Shown here one piece after another: positions 8,355 to 18,743 of a DNA stretch of 64,000 nt (position 1 is its first letter; every line of letters starts with the position of its first letter). The notes under the pieces are model-generated. The model had not been told where the DNA came from and did no database searches. It was given only the letters and a program-made list of their open reading frames with translations. The stretch comes from Micromonospora lupini str. Lupac 08 (GTDB taxonomy: Bacteria > Actinomycetota > Actinomycetes > Mycobacteriales > Micromonosporaceae): contig NZ_HF570108.1 of NCBI RefSeq assembly GCF_000297395.2, positions 1,682,125 to 1,746,124 of the forward strand, read 5' to 3'. The translations under genes were made by a program, and so were the position numbers.

Positions 8355-9290
8355 TCAGTACCGTTCGACCTTGGGCGGGGTGCCCGCCGAGCCGGACTTG
8401 CCGAGCGTGCCGTCGTAGATCTTCTGCCACGTGCCGTTCGTGAAGGCGGCCTCGATCTGGTCGTTCACGTAGTCACGCAGCGCCTTGTCGTCCTTCGGCA
8501 GGCCGATGCCGTACTTCTCGGTGCTGAACGGCTGGCCGACGACCTTGAGCTCGTCCGGGTTCTGCGCCGCGTAGCCCTTGAGGATGGCGTCGTCGGTGGT
8601 GACGGCGTCGACCTTCTTGTCCAGCAGCTGCGAGACGCACTCCGAGTAGGTCTTGAACTCGACGATGTTGTTCGCCTCGGTCAGACCCTCGTCGCGGACC
8701 TTCTGGATCGGGGTCGAGCCGGTGGCCGAGCAGACCTTCTTGCCCTTGATGGTGTCCTTGCCGGTGATCGACGTCTCGTCCTTGCGGACCAGCAGGTCCT
8801 GGCCGGCGATGAAGTACGGGCCGGCGAAGGAGATGTCGTTCTTGCGCTTGTCGGTGATCGAGTAGGTGCCGACGTAGTAGTCGACCTCACCACCCTTGAT
8901 CGCGGTCTCCCGGTTGGCCGACGCGATCTCCTTGTACTCGATCTTCGAAGGGTCGACGCCGAGCGTGCTGGCCACGTACTGGGCGATCTCGATGTCGAAG
9001 CCGCACCGCTTGCCCTGGGCGTCCTTGTAGCCGAGGTTCGGCTGGTCGAACTTGACCCCGACGGAGACCTTGCCCGCCGCCTTGATCTTTTCGAAGGCCG
9101 GGCTGCCGGCGACGGCCGCGTCCGTCTTCGGGGTGAAGGTCGCGCCGGAGCTCTTGCAGGTGTCTCCCTGGGCGGCACCGGAGGCGTTTCCACCGGCGCT
9201 CGGCGTCGGCTCACCCTCCTTGCCGCAGGCTGCGGCGGACAGGGCGAGGGACGCCATCATGGCGACCGCCGCCACGCGCTTCATACGCAT
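8355..9290 (-). CDS. gluB: Glutamate-type ABC transporter substrate-binding lipoprotein (GluB)
   Basis: This is the extracellular solute-binding lipoprotein of the importer (family 3, amino acid binding). The signal peptide MRMKRVAAVAMMASLALSAA runs into a lipobox cysteine at residue 22, followed by a Gly/Pro/Ser linker. The binding fold includes KVSVGVKFDQPNLGY and RCGFDIEIAQYVA in the first lobe, and DYYVGTYSITDKRKNDISFA, which is typical of glutamate/glutamine-binding proteins. The length is 311 residues. ATG 9290 has a GGAGAAG ribosome-binding site 4 bases upstream. It is the second gene of the operon. Confidence 0.93.
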   Translation of the reverse strand: MRMKRVAAVAMMASLALSAAACGKEGEPTPSAGGNASGAAQGDTCKSSGATFTPKTDAAVAGSPAFEKIKAAGKVSVGVKFDQPNLGYKDAQGKRCGFDIEIAQYVASTLGVDPSKIEYKEIASANRETAIKGGEVDYYVGTYSITDKRKNDISFAGPYFIAGQDLLVRKDETSITGKDTIKGKKVCSATGSTPIQKVRDEGLTEANNIVEFKTYSECVSQLLDKKVDAVTTDDAILKGYAAQNPDELKVVGQPFSTEKYGIGLPKDDKALRDYVNDQIEAAFTNGTWQKIYDGTLGKSGSAGTPPKVERY

Positions 9291-9349
9291 ACTCTTCTCC
9301 TTCTTCGACGGAGCCCACCGAGGTGCGGTGGTAGCTCCACTACGGACGC

Positions 9350-10105
9350 CTAGTGCGTGAGGATCTTGGAGAGGAAGTCCTTGGCGCGTTCGCTGCGCGG
9401 GTTGGCGAAGAACTCCGCAGGGGAGGCGTCCTCGACGAGCTTGCCGTCGGCCATGAAGATGACCCGGTTGGCGGCGTGCCGGGCGAAGCCCATCTCGTGG
9501 GTGACCACGACCATGGTCATGCCGTCGCGGGCCAGCGAGGTCATCACGTCCAGCACCTCGCCGACCATCTCCGGGTCGAGGGCGCTTGTCGGCTCGTCGA
9601 AGAGCATCGCCTTGGGCTGCATGGCCAGGGCGCGGGCGATCGCCGCCCGCTGCTGCTGGCCACCGGAGAGCTGGGCCGGGAACTTGTCCGCCTGGTTGGC
9701 GATGCCGACCCGGTCGAGCAGGGCCAGGCCGCGCTCGCGAGCCGCGGCGGGCTTCTCCCTGCGGACCTTTACCGGCCCGAGGGTGACGTTCTCCAGGATG
9801 GTCTTGTGGGCGAAGAGGTTGAAGGACTGGAAGACCATCCCCACCTCGCTGCGCAGCCTCGCGAGGGCCTTGCCCTCGGCCGGCAGCGGCTGACCGTCGA
9901 AGGTGATGGTGCCGGAGTTGATCGGTTCCAGTCGGTTGATGGCGCGGCACAGCGTCGACTTGCCGGAGCCGGACGGGCCGATCACCACGACCACCTCGCC
10001 CCGACCCACCGACAGTGAGACGTCGTCGAGCACGTGCAGCGGCCCGAACCACTTGTTGACCGCGTCCAGCACGATGAGCGGTTCGCCCGTCGTCACGTCG
10101 TCCAC
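9350..10105 (-). CDS. gluA: Glutamate-type ABC transporter ATP-binding protein (GluA)
   Basis: This is the cytoplasmic ATPase that powers the importer, with 251 residues. Walker A is GPSGSGKST at about residues 43-51. The Q-loop is MVFQSFNLF, the ABC signature is [16 protein letters not shown], Walker B with the catalytic glutamate is [14 protein letters not shown], and the H-loop is VVTHEMGFA. These match the polar amino acid uptake (PAAT) class. It is the first gene of the operon and diverges from selD across a 196-base region holding a GTCAC-N6-GTAAC site. Confidence 0.94.
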   Translation of the reverse strand: MDDVTTGEPLIVLDAVNKWFGPLHVLDDVSLSVGRGEVVVVIGPSGSGKSTLCRAINRLEPINSGTITFDGQPLPAEGKALARLRSEVGMVFQSFNLFAHKTILENVTLGPVKVRREKPAAARERGLALLDRVGIANQADKFPAQLSGGQQQRAAIARALAMQPKAMLFDEPTSALDPEMVGEVLDVMTSLARDGMTMVVVTHEMGFARHAANRVIFMADGKLVEDASPAEFFANPRSERAKDFLSKILTH

Positions 10106-10193
10106 CGTCCCTGTCGTCTCCCCGGATCGGGGTCGGTTGACCCCCGGTTGGGCAACTGTAGGCGGCGGGCTGTGGCGGAGCGCAACTCAGTTG

Positions 10194-10209
10194 GTCACGG
10201 AGCGGTAAC
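10194..10209. promoter_or_regulatory. GTCAC-N6-GTAAC site between gluA and selD
   Basis: The sequence GTCACGGAGCGGTAAC places two GTnAC half-sites 11 bases apart, and a third GTCAC follows at 10214-10218. This spacing is typical of OmpR-family response-regulator sites such as those of MtrA or GlnR in actinobacteria. A nearly identical 16-mer (14 of 16 bases) occurs at 11411-11426. Its position upstream of a glutamate uptake operon makes GlnR or MtrA plausible, but binding is inferred only. Confidence 0.35.
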
Positions 10210-10301
10210 ACCGGTCACGATCGGTGTCGAGGGTCCGATTTCGGTCATCGCGCGGGCCGCAACAGTGGCGGCGGCACCGGATGCCCGCGACGATGGGAAG
10301 C

Positions 10302-11291
10302 ATGACCGAACCGGTACGCCTGACCAAGTACGCCCGCGGCGGTGGCTGCGCCTGCAAGATTCCGCCGGGTGAGCTGGAGGCCATGGTGGCCGGTCTCGGC
10401 CCGGCCACCGGCACGGCGGAGCTGCTTGTCGGCCTGGACCACGGCGACGACGCCGCGGTGGTCCGCCTGGACGAGCGGACGGGCCTGGTCAGCACCGCGG
10501 ACTTCTTCACCCCGGTCGTCGACGACGCGTACGACTGGGGGCGCATCGCCGCCGCCAACGCGCTCTCCGACGTGTACGCGATGGGCGGCATCCCGCTGGT
10601 GGCGCTCAACCTGCTCTGCTGGCCGCGCGACGTGCTGCCGCTGGAGTTGGCGCGCGAGGTGCTGCGCGGCGGCCAGGACGTGGCCCGGCAGGCGGGCTGT
10701 CACCTGGCCGGTGGGCACAGCGTGGACGACGACGGTCCGAAGTACGGCCTCGCGGTCACCGGCACCGTCCGTCCGGAGGAGTTGATCACTCTGGACGCCG
10801 GCCGGGCCGGGGTGCCGCTGTCGCTGACCAAGCCGCTCGGGGTGGGCGTGCTCAACACCCGGCACAAGGCCACCGGCGAGAGCTTCCCGGAGGCGGTCGC
10901 CACGATGAGCGCGCTCAACTCCGACGCCGCGCGGGCGGCGGTCGCCGCCGGTATCCGGTGCGGCACCGACGTGACAGGCTTCGGCCTGCTCGGGCACGCC
11001 TCGAAGCTGGCCCGTGCCAGCCGGCTCACGGTGGCCATCGACACCGCCCGGGTGCCGTACCTGGCCGGAGCGCGGGAGGCGCTGCGCGACGGGTACGTCA
11101 GCGGCGGCAGCCGTCGCAACCTGGACTGGGTCACCCCGTGGACGGATTTCGGCGCGGCGGACGAGGGTGAGCGGTTGCTGTTGGCCGACGCGCAGACCTC
11201 CGGCGGTCTGCTGGTCGCCGGTGAGCTGCCGGGCGCGCCAGTGGTGGGCGAGCTGCTGCCCCGCGGCGAGCACCTGGTGGTCCTGCGCTGA
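10302..11291 (+). CDS. selD: Selenide, water dikinase (selenophosphate synthetase), cysteine form
   Basis: SelD makes selenophosphate from selenide and ATP, the selenium donor for selenocysteine and selenouridine. The N-terminal catalytic motif reads GGGCACKIPP. Cys16 and Lys19 correspond to the essential Cys17 and Lys20 of the E. coli enzyme, so this is the cysteine and not the selenocysteine form. Further family motifs are LDHGDDAAVV, the segment NALSDVYAMGG, and CGTDVTGFGLLGHA. The length of 329 residues is normal. ATG 10302 has GGGAAG directly upstream. No selA, selB or tRNA-Sec gene was found nearby. Confidence 0.93.
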   Translation: MTEPVRLTKYARGGGCACKIPPGELEAMVAGLGPATGTAELLVGLDHGDDAAVVRLDERTGLVSTADFFTPVVDDAYDWGRIAAANALSDVYAMGGIPLVALNLLCWPRDVLPLELAREVLRGGQDVARQAGCHLAGGHSVDDDGPKYGLAVTGTVRPEELITLDAGRAGVPLSLTKPLGVGVLNTRHKATGESFPEAVATMSALNSDAARAAVAAGIRCGTDVTGFGLLGHASKLARASRLTVAIDTARVPYLAGAREALRDGYVSGGSRRNLDWVTPWTDFGAADEGERLLLADAQTSGGLLVAGELPGAPVVGELLPRGEHLVVLR

Positions 11292-11410
11292 CGGCCACGG
11301 CGGCGCGATGACACGCGGGCGCGATGACGCGGACGGCGCACGATACCCGATAAACTGTCACCTTCCCGCTACTCCGAGCAATGCCGCTCAGGGAAATTTT
11401 GCCCGGAATG

Positions 11411-11426
11411 GTCACAGACCGGTAAC
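11411..11426. promoter_or_regulatory. Second GTCAC-N6-GTAAC site, before the 11515 gene
   Basis: GTCACAGACCGGTAAC repeats the site found upstream of gluA with two differences. It lies about 90 bases before the start codon at 11515, a reasonable operator distance. The duplication of such a specific spaced motif within 1.2 kb, on both sides of selD, suggests a shared regulator of the MtrA/GlnR kind. Confidence 0.35.
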
Positions 11427-11514
11427 TTGCCCCCGGCTGGGGTCAAATGCCCCCCACCATCGTGAGTAAGGCCCGATCCGGAGGCCGGTGGGACGAACGC
11501 AGCGAGGAGGCGGA

Positions 11515-11994
11515 ATGACCGAGCTGTGGAACTGGAGAATCGATCGGGTACGACCCGTGGAGGTCTACCCGGCGCTGGCCGAGGCGCTCGGCCGGGTGGT
11601 GATGCCGCTGGCGGTGGCGGACCCGGCCCGACTGCCGGCGTACGCGGTGGTGTGTGACGTCTGGCAGGCGCCGGGCGAGTTCTCGACTGTCATCGACTGC
11701 TACGGGGTGCCCGACCGGCTCTCCGAGCACGCCAGCATCGCCGCGCTGGCCCGGCTGCTGGGCCGCGACTGTCTGCTGCGCGACGACACGCTCGACGCCG
11801 GCCGGCACCTGCTCGTCGCACCGGACGGGACGGTCCGCCCGGTGCACTTCGACGTCCGGGACACCGACGACGGCGAGGTGCTCAGCCGGCGGCGGCTGTG
11901 CACGCTCGGTGATCCGGGCTGTCGGGGCTGGTCGCAGTGTCACCGTTCGCGCTGGGCGCCCGACACCGTCGCGCCGGTGCTCGCCGCGGCGTGA
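11515..11994 (+). CDS. Hypothetical cytoplasmic protein
   Basis: I do not recognise this protein of 159 residues. ATG 11515 is preceded by GAGGAGGCGGA, a strong ribosome-binding site. The sequence has no signal peptide or membrane segment. It is predicted soluble and mixed alpha/beta, with four or five cysteines, two of them close together in [17 protein letters not shown] near the C-terminus. Codon use is that of a typical gene of this genome. Its 3' end overlaps the convergent DUF2277 gene by 55 bases. Confidence 0.65.
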   Translation: MTELWNWRIDRVRPVEVYPALAEALGRVVMPLAVADPARLPAYAVVCDVWQAPGEFSTVIDCYGVPDRLSEHASIAALARLLGRDCLLRDDTLDAGRHLLVAPDGTVRPVHFDVRDTDDGEVLSRRRLCTLGDPGCRGWSQCHRSRWAPDTVAPVLAAA

Positions 11995-12224
11995 CCCGCA
12001 GCGACCGAGCTCGACCCGCCACCCCGCACGACCAGCTGGTCGAGCAGGGTGCGGGTGGCCTCCGTCACGGCGGCCACCGCGGCCTCGAACGCGGCGGCGT
12101 TGTGCGCGGCGGGCGCCCGGAAGCCTGAGATCTTCCGGACGTACTGCAACGCCGCCGCCTCGATGTCCGCGTCGGTCACCTGCGGGGTGAACGGCTCCCG
12201 CAACGTCTTGATGCTTCGGCACAT
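11940..12224 (-). CDS. DUF2277 family protein
   Basis: The first 65 residues match the short DUF2277 family almost end to end: [18 protein letters not shown], then the segment [19 protein letters not shown], and [10 protein letters not shown]. The function is unknown. The last 30 residues (Ser/Ala/Gly-rich) go beyond the family core and are encoded by the stretch that overlaps the convergent gene ending at 11994. That tail may therefore have arisen by loss of an earlier stop. Confidence 0.85.
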   Translation of the reverse strand: MCRSIKTLREPFTPQVTDADIEAAALQYVRKISGFRAPAAHNAAAFEAAVAAVTEATRTLLDQLVVRGGGSSSVAAGHAAASTGATVSGAQRER

Positions 12225-12280
12225 GTCGGGTGCTCCTCGGTTCGGGGCGATCCGGTCGACCCGGATACGCTGTCCTGGTC

Positions 12281-13780
12281 ATGACTACCGCAGCGGCGGG
12301 CAGCCCGCGCACCTACCAGGTGCGCACCTACGGCTGCCAGATGAACGTGCACGACTCCGAGCGCATCTCCGGCCTGCTCGAACAGGCCGGCTACGTGCGT
12401 GCGCCCCAGGCCGACGACACCCCGGACATCGTCGTCTTCAACACCTGCGCGGTGCGGGAGAACGCCGACAACCGCCTCTACGGCAACCTCGGTCATCTGC
12501 GCCCCGTGAAGGACAAGCACCCGGGCATGCAGATCGCCGTCGGTGGTTGCCTGGCGCAGAAGGACCGCGGCGAGATCGTGCGCAGGGCGCCCTGGGTCGA
12601 CGTCGTCTTCGGCACGCACAACATCGGCGCGCTGCCGGTGCTGCTGGAACGCGCCCGGCACAACGCGGCCGCCGAGGTGGAGATCCTGGAGTCGCTCGAC
12701 GTCTTCCCGTCCACGCTGCCGACCCGCCGCGAGTCCACGTACGCCGGCTGGGTCTCGATCTCGGTGGGCTGCAACAACACCTGCACGTTCTGCATCGTGC
12801 CCTCTCTGCGCGGCAAGGAGAAGGACCGCCGTCCCGGCGACATCCTCTCCGAGGTGCGCGCCCTGGTCGACGAGGGCGTGCTGGAGGTGACCCTGCTCGG
12901 GCAGAACGTCAACTCCTACGGCGTCGAGTTCGGTGACCGGTACGCGTTCGGCAAGCTGCTGCGCGCCTGCGGCGAGATCGACGGGTTGGAGCGGGTCCGG
13001 TTCACGAGCCCGCACCCCAAGGACTTCACCGACGACGTGATCGCCGCGATGGCCGAGACGCCGAACGTCTGCCACTCGCTGCACATGCCGTTGCAGTCCG
13101 GCTCCGACGACGTGCTGAAGGCGATGCGCCGGTCGTACCGCTCCGAGCGCTACCTGGGGATCATCGAGAAGGTCCGGACGGCGATGCCGGACGCGGCGAT
13201 CACCACAGACATCATCGTCGGCTTCCCCGGTGAGACGGAGGCCGACTTCCAGCGCACCCTGGACGTGGTGCGCGAGTCCCGGTTCTCCTCGGCCTTCACC
13301 TTCCAGTACTCGAAGCGCCCCGGCACCCCCGCCGCCACGATGGACGGCCAGTTGCCCAAGCAGGTCGTGCAGGAGCGCTACGAGCGGCTGATCGCCTGCG
13401 TCGAGGAGATCTCCTGGGCGGAGAACAAGCGCCTGGTGGGGGAGGCCGTCGAGGTGCTTGTCGCGGTCGGCGAGGGCCGCAAGGACGAGCGGACCGGGCG
13501 GCTGTCCGGCCGGGCGCGTGACGGCCGGCTCGTGCACTTCGACGCCGGCAGCTTCGCCGGGTCGATCCGGCCCGGCGACATCGTGCGGACCACCGTCACG
13601 TACGCCGCGCCGCACCACCTCAACGCCGACGGAGCGCCACTGTCGCACCGGCGGACCCGGGCCGGCGACGCCGCCGAGGCGGGCCGCTCCCCGCGTACCC
13701 CCGGGGTGTTGCTCGGTCTGCCCACGATCGGCGCGCCGGCGGTCGCGCCCGCGCCCACCGGCGGCTGCGCCGCGCACTGA
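12281..13780 (+). CDS. miaB: tRNA-2-methylthio-N6-dimethylallyladenosine synthase MiaB
   Basis: MiaB is a radical-SAM methylthiotransferase that completes the ms2i6A modification at position 37 of tRNAs reading UNN codons. It acts after MiaA, which is encoded 6 kb downstream. The N-terminal iron-sulfur ligands lie in [16 protein letters not shown] and VGGCLAQKD. The radical-SAM triad is CNNTCTFC at about residues 164-171, followed by [14 protein letters not shown] domain with [11 protein letters not shown] is near the C-terminus. ATG 12281 gives 499 residues. A TACGCT -10-like hexamer lies 9 bases before the ATG, so the leader may be nearly absent. Confidence 0.95.
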   Translation: MTTAAAGSPRTYQVRTYGCQMNVHDSERISGLLEQAGYVRAPQADDTPDIVVFNTCAVRENADNRLYGNLGHLRPVKDKHPGMQIAVGGCLAQKDRGEIVRRAPWVDVVFGTHNIGALPVLLERARHNAAAEVEILESLDVFPSTLPTRRESTYAGWVSISVGCNNTCTFCIVPSLRGKEKDRRPGDILSEVRALVDEGVLEVTLLGQNVNSYGVEFGDRYAFGKLLRACGEIDGLERVRFTSPHPKDFTDDVIAAMAETPNVCHSLHMPLQSGSDDVLKAMRRSYRSERYLGIIEKVRTAMPDAAITTDIIVGFPGETEADFQRTLDVVRESRFSSAFTFQYSKRPGTPAATMDGQLPKQVVQERYERLIACVEEISWAENKRLVGEAVEVLVAVGEGRKDERTGRLSGRARDGRLVHFDAGSFAGSIRPGDIVRTTVTYAAPHHLNADGAPLSHRRTRAGDAAEAGRSPRTPGVLLGLPTIGAPAVAPAPTGGCAAH

Positions 13781-13783
13781 TCC

Positions 13784-13816
13784 GGTCGGGGCCCGCCGGC
13801 GCGGCGGACCCCGACC
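13784..13816. terminator. Bidirectional terminator between miaB and the pectate lyase gene
   Basis: A 14-bp stem (GGTCGGGGCCCGCC with GGCGGACCCCGACC, one non-Watson-Crick pair) with a 5-base loop lies between the two convergent stop codons. It can serve both genes. No U-tract is visible, as is usual in high-GC actinobacteria. Confidence 0.6.
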
Positions 13817-13824
13817 GACCACGG

Positions 13825-15216
13825 TCAGACCGTGATACGACCGGCGCCGGCGCCTGCCGTCACGATGGACTTGACGTTGCTCGCGGTGTCCAGTTGGTAC
13901 GAGTACGGGATGCTGGCGACGCTGCCGCCGGTCTGTCCGGCGGGCGAGTTGACGAAGTGGTTGTTGCGGGCCACCAGGCGGCCCGGCCCGGAGTCCGCCT
14001 CGCCGAGGTGGTACGTGTCGTTGACGTTCTCGAAGTAGTTGCCCTCGACGAGCACGCCGGCGTTCTCGGTGGAGGCCACGCCGTAGCCGCCGTTGGCCCG
14101 GTAGTAGTTGTTGTAGACGTGCACCGGGTTGCCGAAGCGCACCCGGGGGTTGCGCTGCCTGCTGCCGTCGAACCAGTTGTGGTGGTAGGTCACCCGCAGG
14201 TGGCCGGTGTCCTGGGCGCCGTTGTCGTCGCTGTGGCCGAGCAGCATGGTCTTGTCGTGGTTGAAGACCCGGTTCCACGACACCGTGACGAAGTCCGACC
14301 CGCGCTTGATGTCGACCGCGCCGTCGTACCCGTTGCTGAAGGTGTTGTGGTCGATCCAGATGTTGGTGGCCGACTCCTGCACGTTTATCGCGTCGTCGTT
14401 CCAGTCCCGGAACGTCAGGTTCCGGATGATGACGTTGCGGTCGCCGCTGACGTTGAGTCCGCAGCCGACGATCGTCGCGCCGGAGTTGCCGAGGACGGTC
14501 TTGTTGGACCGGACCCGCAGCATGCCGGAGCAGGAGATCGTGCCGGACACCCGGATCACCGCGGCGCCGCTCGCGTTGAGGGCGCTGGTAAGCGCCGAGG
14601 CGTTGCTGACGGTGGTGGTCGGTGCGCCGCCTCCGCCGGTGGTGCCGCCGTTCTGGGTGGCCCAGCCGACGAGACCGGTCGGTGGCGGCACGCTGGGCGG
14701 TGGATCGCTCGGGATCGGCGGGGTCGTCGGGGTGCCCGGCGTTCCCGGCGTGCCTGACGTGCCCGGGGTGCTCGGCGTGGTCGGGGTGGTGGTGCCGCCG
14801 GTGCAGGCGACGTTGTTCAGGGTGAAGCTGGTCGGGTCCGGGTTGCTGGAGCTGTTCCAGCTCGCGTTGAACCCGAACGAGGCGCTGCCGTTGGTGGCCA
14901 GGGTGCCGTTGTAGTCGACGTTTGTGGCGGAGACCTGGGCGCCGCTCTGGGTGGCGGTGGCGCCCCACGCCTGGCTGACCTGCTGGCCGGCCCCGTACGA
15001 CCAGCGCAGCGTCCACCCGGAGACCGGGTCGCCGAGGTTGGTGACAGTGACGTTGCCGGTGAACCCGCCCGGCCACTGGCTGGCGACCGAGTAGGCGACC
15101 CGGCACCCGGCGGCCGCCTGGGCCGAGACGGCGGTCAGGAGCCCGCCGGTGACTAGGGCGGCGGTGGTGGCGGCGGTGGTGGCGAGCAGCGTCATCCGAC
15201 GCTGTGGTGTGCGCAT
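13825..15216 (-). CDS. Secreted pectate lyase (PL1) with N-terminal CBM2
   Basis: This exported enzyme should cleave polygalacturonate by calcium-dependent beta-elimination. From ATG 15216 (preceded by GAGAGGAAGC) the protein has 463 residues. A signal peptide occupies about residues 1-36. A family 2 carbohydrate-binding module follows (CRVAYSVASQWPGGFTGNV, then the conserved tryptophans and VACTGG). A Thr/Pro/Gly linker leads to the lyase. The PL1 marks are NIWIDHNTFSN, the segment DGAVDIKRGSDFVTVSWN, and SRQRNPRVRFG with the catalytic arginine region. The CBM2 would hold the enzyme on cellulose in plant walls. It is codirectional with the neighbouring endoglucanase. Confidence 0.92.
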   Translation of the reverse strand: MRTPQRRMTLLATTAATTAALVTGGLLTAVSAQAAAGCRVAYSVASQWPGGFTGNVTVTNLGDPVSGWTLRWSYGAGQQVSQAWGATATQSGAQVSATNVDYNGTLATNGSASFGFNASWNSSSNPDPTSFTLNNVACTGGTTTPTTPSTPGTSGTPGTPGTPTTPPIPSDPPPSVPPPTGLVGWATQNGGTTGGGGAPTTTVSNASALTSALNASGAAVIRVSGTISCSGMLRVRSNKTVLGNSGATIVGCGLNVSGDRNVIIRNLTFRDWNDDAINVQESATNIWIDHNTFSNGYDGAVDIKRGSDFVTVSWNRVFNHDKTMLLGHSDDNGAQDTGHLRVTYHHNWFDGSRQRNPRVRFGNPVHVYNNYYRANGGYGVASTENAGVLVEGNYFENVNDTYHLGEADSGPGRLVARNNHFVNSPAGQTGGSVASIPYSYQLDTASNVKSIVTAGAGAGRITV

Positions 15217-15309
15217 GCTGCTTCCTCTCGATGAGGCGGACAGACCGTCGCGACGCCCATGCCCGTGGGCGGCGAGGTGGGCCGCATAGAAGCCAGTGGA
15301 TGTCATGCC

Positions 15310-15348
15310 CGGGTGGCCGACGCCCACGACGTGGGCGCCGGCCACCCG
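15310..15348 (-). terminator. Terminator hairpin after the GH5 gene
   Basis: An 18-bp stem with one mismatch and a 3-base loop (GAC) lies 5 bases past the stop of the GH5 gene and about 95 bases before the pectate lyase start. The arms are 15310-15327 and 15331-15348. It separates the transcription units of the two secreted enzymes, so the lyase probably has its own promoter. Confidence 0.7.
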
Positions 15349-15353
15349 GTGGC

Positions 15354-16985
<1,632 letters not shown>

Positions 16986-17256
16986 TCACAGGCCCGGCGT
17001 CGGCCATGAGGCCGCGCGGGCGAGCTGCCGTCGGCACGTCACGGCCCCTCTGGGGTACGCGGACAGTGCGCGACGGTCCATGTCACGCGGACGGGGACAC
17101 TCGCGGAAGCTCACCGGCCGATCCTCGACAGCGGAGACCCGCCGTCGTCGCCCTCGTCCCGGTGGCCCTACCTGGCTCCGTCGCCCATTCTCATCAGCCC
17201 GCCTCGATGCGTCAACTGCACACCCCGCCGCCCCGCCCGCGCCGACGCGTCATCCC

Positions 17257-17292
17257 GGACACGCGAGAGCCCCCGGACACGCGAGAGCCCCC
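17257..17292. repeat. Tandem 18-bp duplication at a terminator arm
   Basis: The unit GGACACGCGAGAGCCCCC occurs twice in direct succession (17257-17274 and 17275-17292). The GAGAGCCCCC part of the unit is the outer left arm of the terminator hairpin at 17283-17320, so two left arms can compete for one right arm. Confidence 0.85.
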
Positions 17293-17320
17293 GGTCCCGC
17301 GCGGGGGACCGGGGGCTCTC
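17283..17320 (-). terminator. Terminator of the DUF349 gene
   Basis: A perfect 16-bp stem (GAGAGCCCCCGGTCCC and its complement) with a 6-base loop begins 14 bases past the DUF349 stop codon. It is one of the strongest hairpins in the window. Confidence 0.8.
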
Positions 17321-17333
17321 GGACAGCGTCAGG

Positions 17334-18542
17334 TCAGCCGGCCTGCTCGGCGAGCTGGAGGAACTGGCGCTTGGAGGCGAGGGCCTGCTCGGCCTCCTTG
17401 ATGCGGCGGGCGTCCCCGGCGCTCTGCGCCCGGGCCAGCCGCTCCTCGGCCTCCGCCACCTGGGACCGCATCTGGGCGAGCAGCGGGTTGTCCTCCTTGG
17501 TGGTGCGGCGCCACGCCGAGTCCATCACGTCGCGGACCTTGTCGTCGATGACACGCAACCGGCGTTCCAACCCGGCGGCGGCCTCGCGGGGCACCCGGCC
17601 GGCCTCGTGCCACTGGGCCTGGATCTCCCGCAGCTTGGCCTGGGCGCCCTTGGGGTCGGCGTCGATGTCCAGGGCCTCGGCCTCGGCCAGCAGAGCCTGC
17701 TTACGCTCCAGGTTGCCGCGCTGCTCGTTGTCGCGGGCGGAGAAGACCTCGCTGCGCCGGCTGAAGAAGGCGTCCTGCGCGGCCCGGAACCGTTCCCAGA
17801 GCTTCTGCTCGGCCTCCTTCGAGGCACGCGGGGCGGCCTTCCACTGCGTCATCAGCTCCTTGAGCTGGTTGGCCGTGGCCGCCCACTCGGTGGAGTCCCT
17901 GATCTTCTCGGCCTCGGCGACCAGCTCTTCCTTGACGGTCTGCGCCTGCTTGCGCGTCGCGTCCAGGGTGGCGAAGTGGGCGCCCCGACGTCGGGTGAAG
18001 CCGTCCCGTGCGGCGGCGAACCGCTTCCACAGCTCGCCGTCGGCCTTCTTGTCGACCCCGCGAATGGTCTTCCACTCGTCGAGGATCTCCTTGAGCCGGT
18101 CACCGGCCGTCTTCCAGCCGGTGGACTCGGCGGCGAGCTTCTCGGCCTCCTCGACCAGCGCGGTCTTGCGGGCCAGGGCCTCGCCGCGGGCGGCGTCCCG
18201 GGCGGCACGCGCCTCGGTGGCCTTCTCCTCGGCGACTGTCGACAGCTTGTCCAGCCGAGCGGCCAGGGCGTCGATGTCGCCGACCACGTGGGCCTCGGGC
18301 AGCGTCGCGCGGATCCGCTTGATCGTGCTCAGCGAGTGCCCGGCGTCCGCCGCGCCCGAGTTGAGCCGCGCTTCGGTCAGGTCCACCTCGGTGACCAGGT
18401 CGGCGAAGCGGCGTGCGAAGTGCGCGAGACCCTCCTCCGGTGCCCCCGCCTGCCAGGATCCGACCACCCGCTCGCCCTCGGAGGTCTTGACGTAAACGGT
18501 GCCGTCCGCGTCCACCCGTCCGAAGGCAGTCCAGTCGCTCAT
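17334..18542 (-). CDS. DUF349 domain protein
   Basis: The protein of 402 residues is mostly charged alpha helix with four or five repeats of about 75 residues. Each repeat carries a tryptophan-centred motif such as LKEILDEWKTIRGVDKK, the stretch LMTQWKAAPRASKE and REIQAQWHEAGRVP. The sequence after each follows the pattern LWxRFRxAxDxFxxRR. This is the DUF349 repeat, found in a conserved actinobacterial gene (Rv2731 in M. tuberculosis, from memory). No enzymatic motif is visible. A role in RNA or ribosome binding is known only for distant relatives. ATG 18542 has GAGGATGGG upstream. Confidence 0.85.
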   Translation of the reverse strand: MSDWTAFGRVDADGTVYVKTSEGERVVGSWQAGAPEEGLAHFARRFADLVTEVDLTEARLNSGAADAGHSLSTIKRIRATLPEAHVVGDIDALAARLDKLSTVAEEKATEARAARDAARGEALARKTALVEEAEKLAAESTGWKTAGDRLKEILDEWKTIRGVDKKADGELWKRFAAARDGFTRRRGAHFATLDATRKQAQTVKEELVAEAEKIRDSTEWAATANQLKELMTQWKAAPRASKEAEQKLWERFRAAQDAFFSRRSEVFSARDNEQRGNLERKQALLAEAEALDIDADPKGAQAKLREIQAQWHEAGRVPREAAAGLERRLRVIDDKVRDVMDSAWRRTTKEDNPLLAQMRSQVAEAEERLARAQSAGDARRIKEAEQALASKRQFLQLAEQAG

Positions 18543-18731
18543 GTGCCCATCCTCGTTCTCCCGGCGTCGAGGGAACAGTCCCCCGTCGCCGCCACGGCGC
18601 AGCCAAGTTACTTCCGGCATTGTCACAGGTCCGACCCGGTCCGCGTCGAGCGCCTATCGCCGACCGTGACCATACGGTGTCCTAGAGCCTGATTGACCGT
18701 ATCGGCGCGGAGACGCACCGGGCATTCCCGC

Positions 18732-18737
18732 TACGGT
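18732..18737 (+). promoter_or_regulatory. Possible -10 of a leaderless transcript for the 18744 gene
   Basis: TACGGT ends 6 bases before the GTG start, a spacing that would place the mRNA 5' end at or near the start codon. The same -10 hexamer is used in the inferred lexA and nrdR promoters. No -35 is evident, which is common for leaderless actinobacterial genes. Confidence 0.35.
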
Positions 18738-18743
18738 GAACGG

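Noticed and set aside
11292..11514. tRNA-Sec gene next to selD
   Set aside because: No cloverleaf with a long variable arm could be traced in this gap.
13894..14757. Long plus-strand open frame opposite the pectate lyase
   Set aside because: Val/Ala/Arg-only composition and a clear enzyme on the other strand; this is a shadow frame produced by codon bias.
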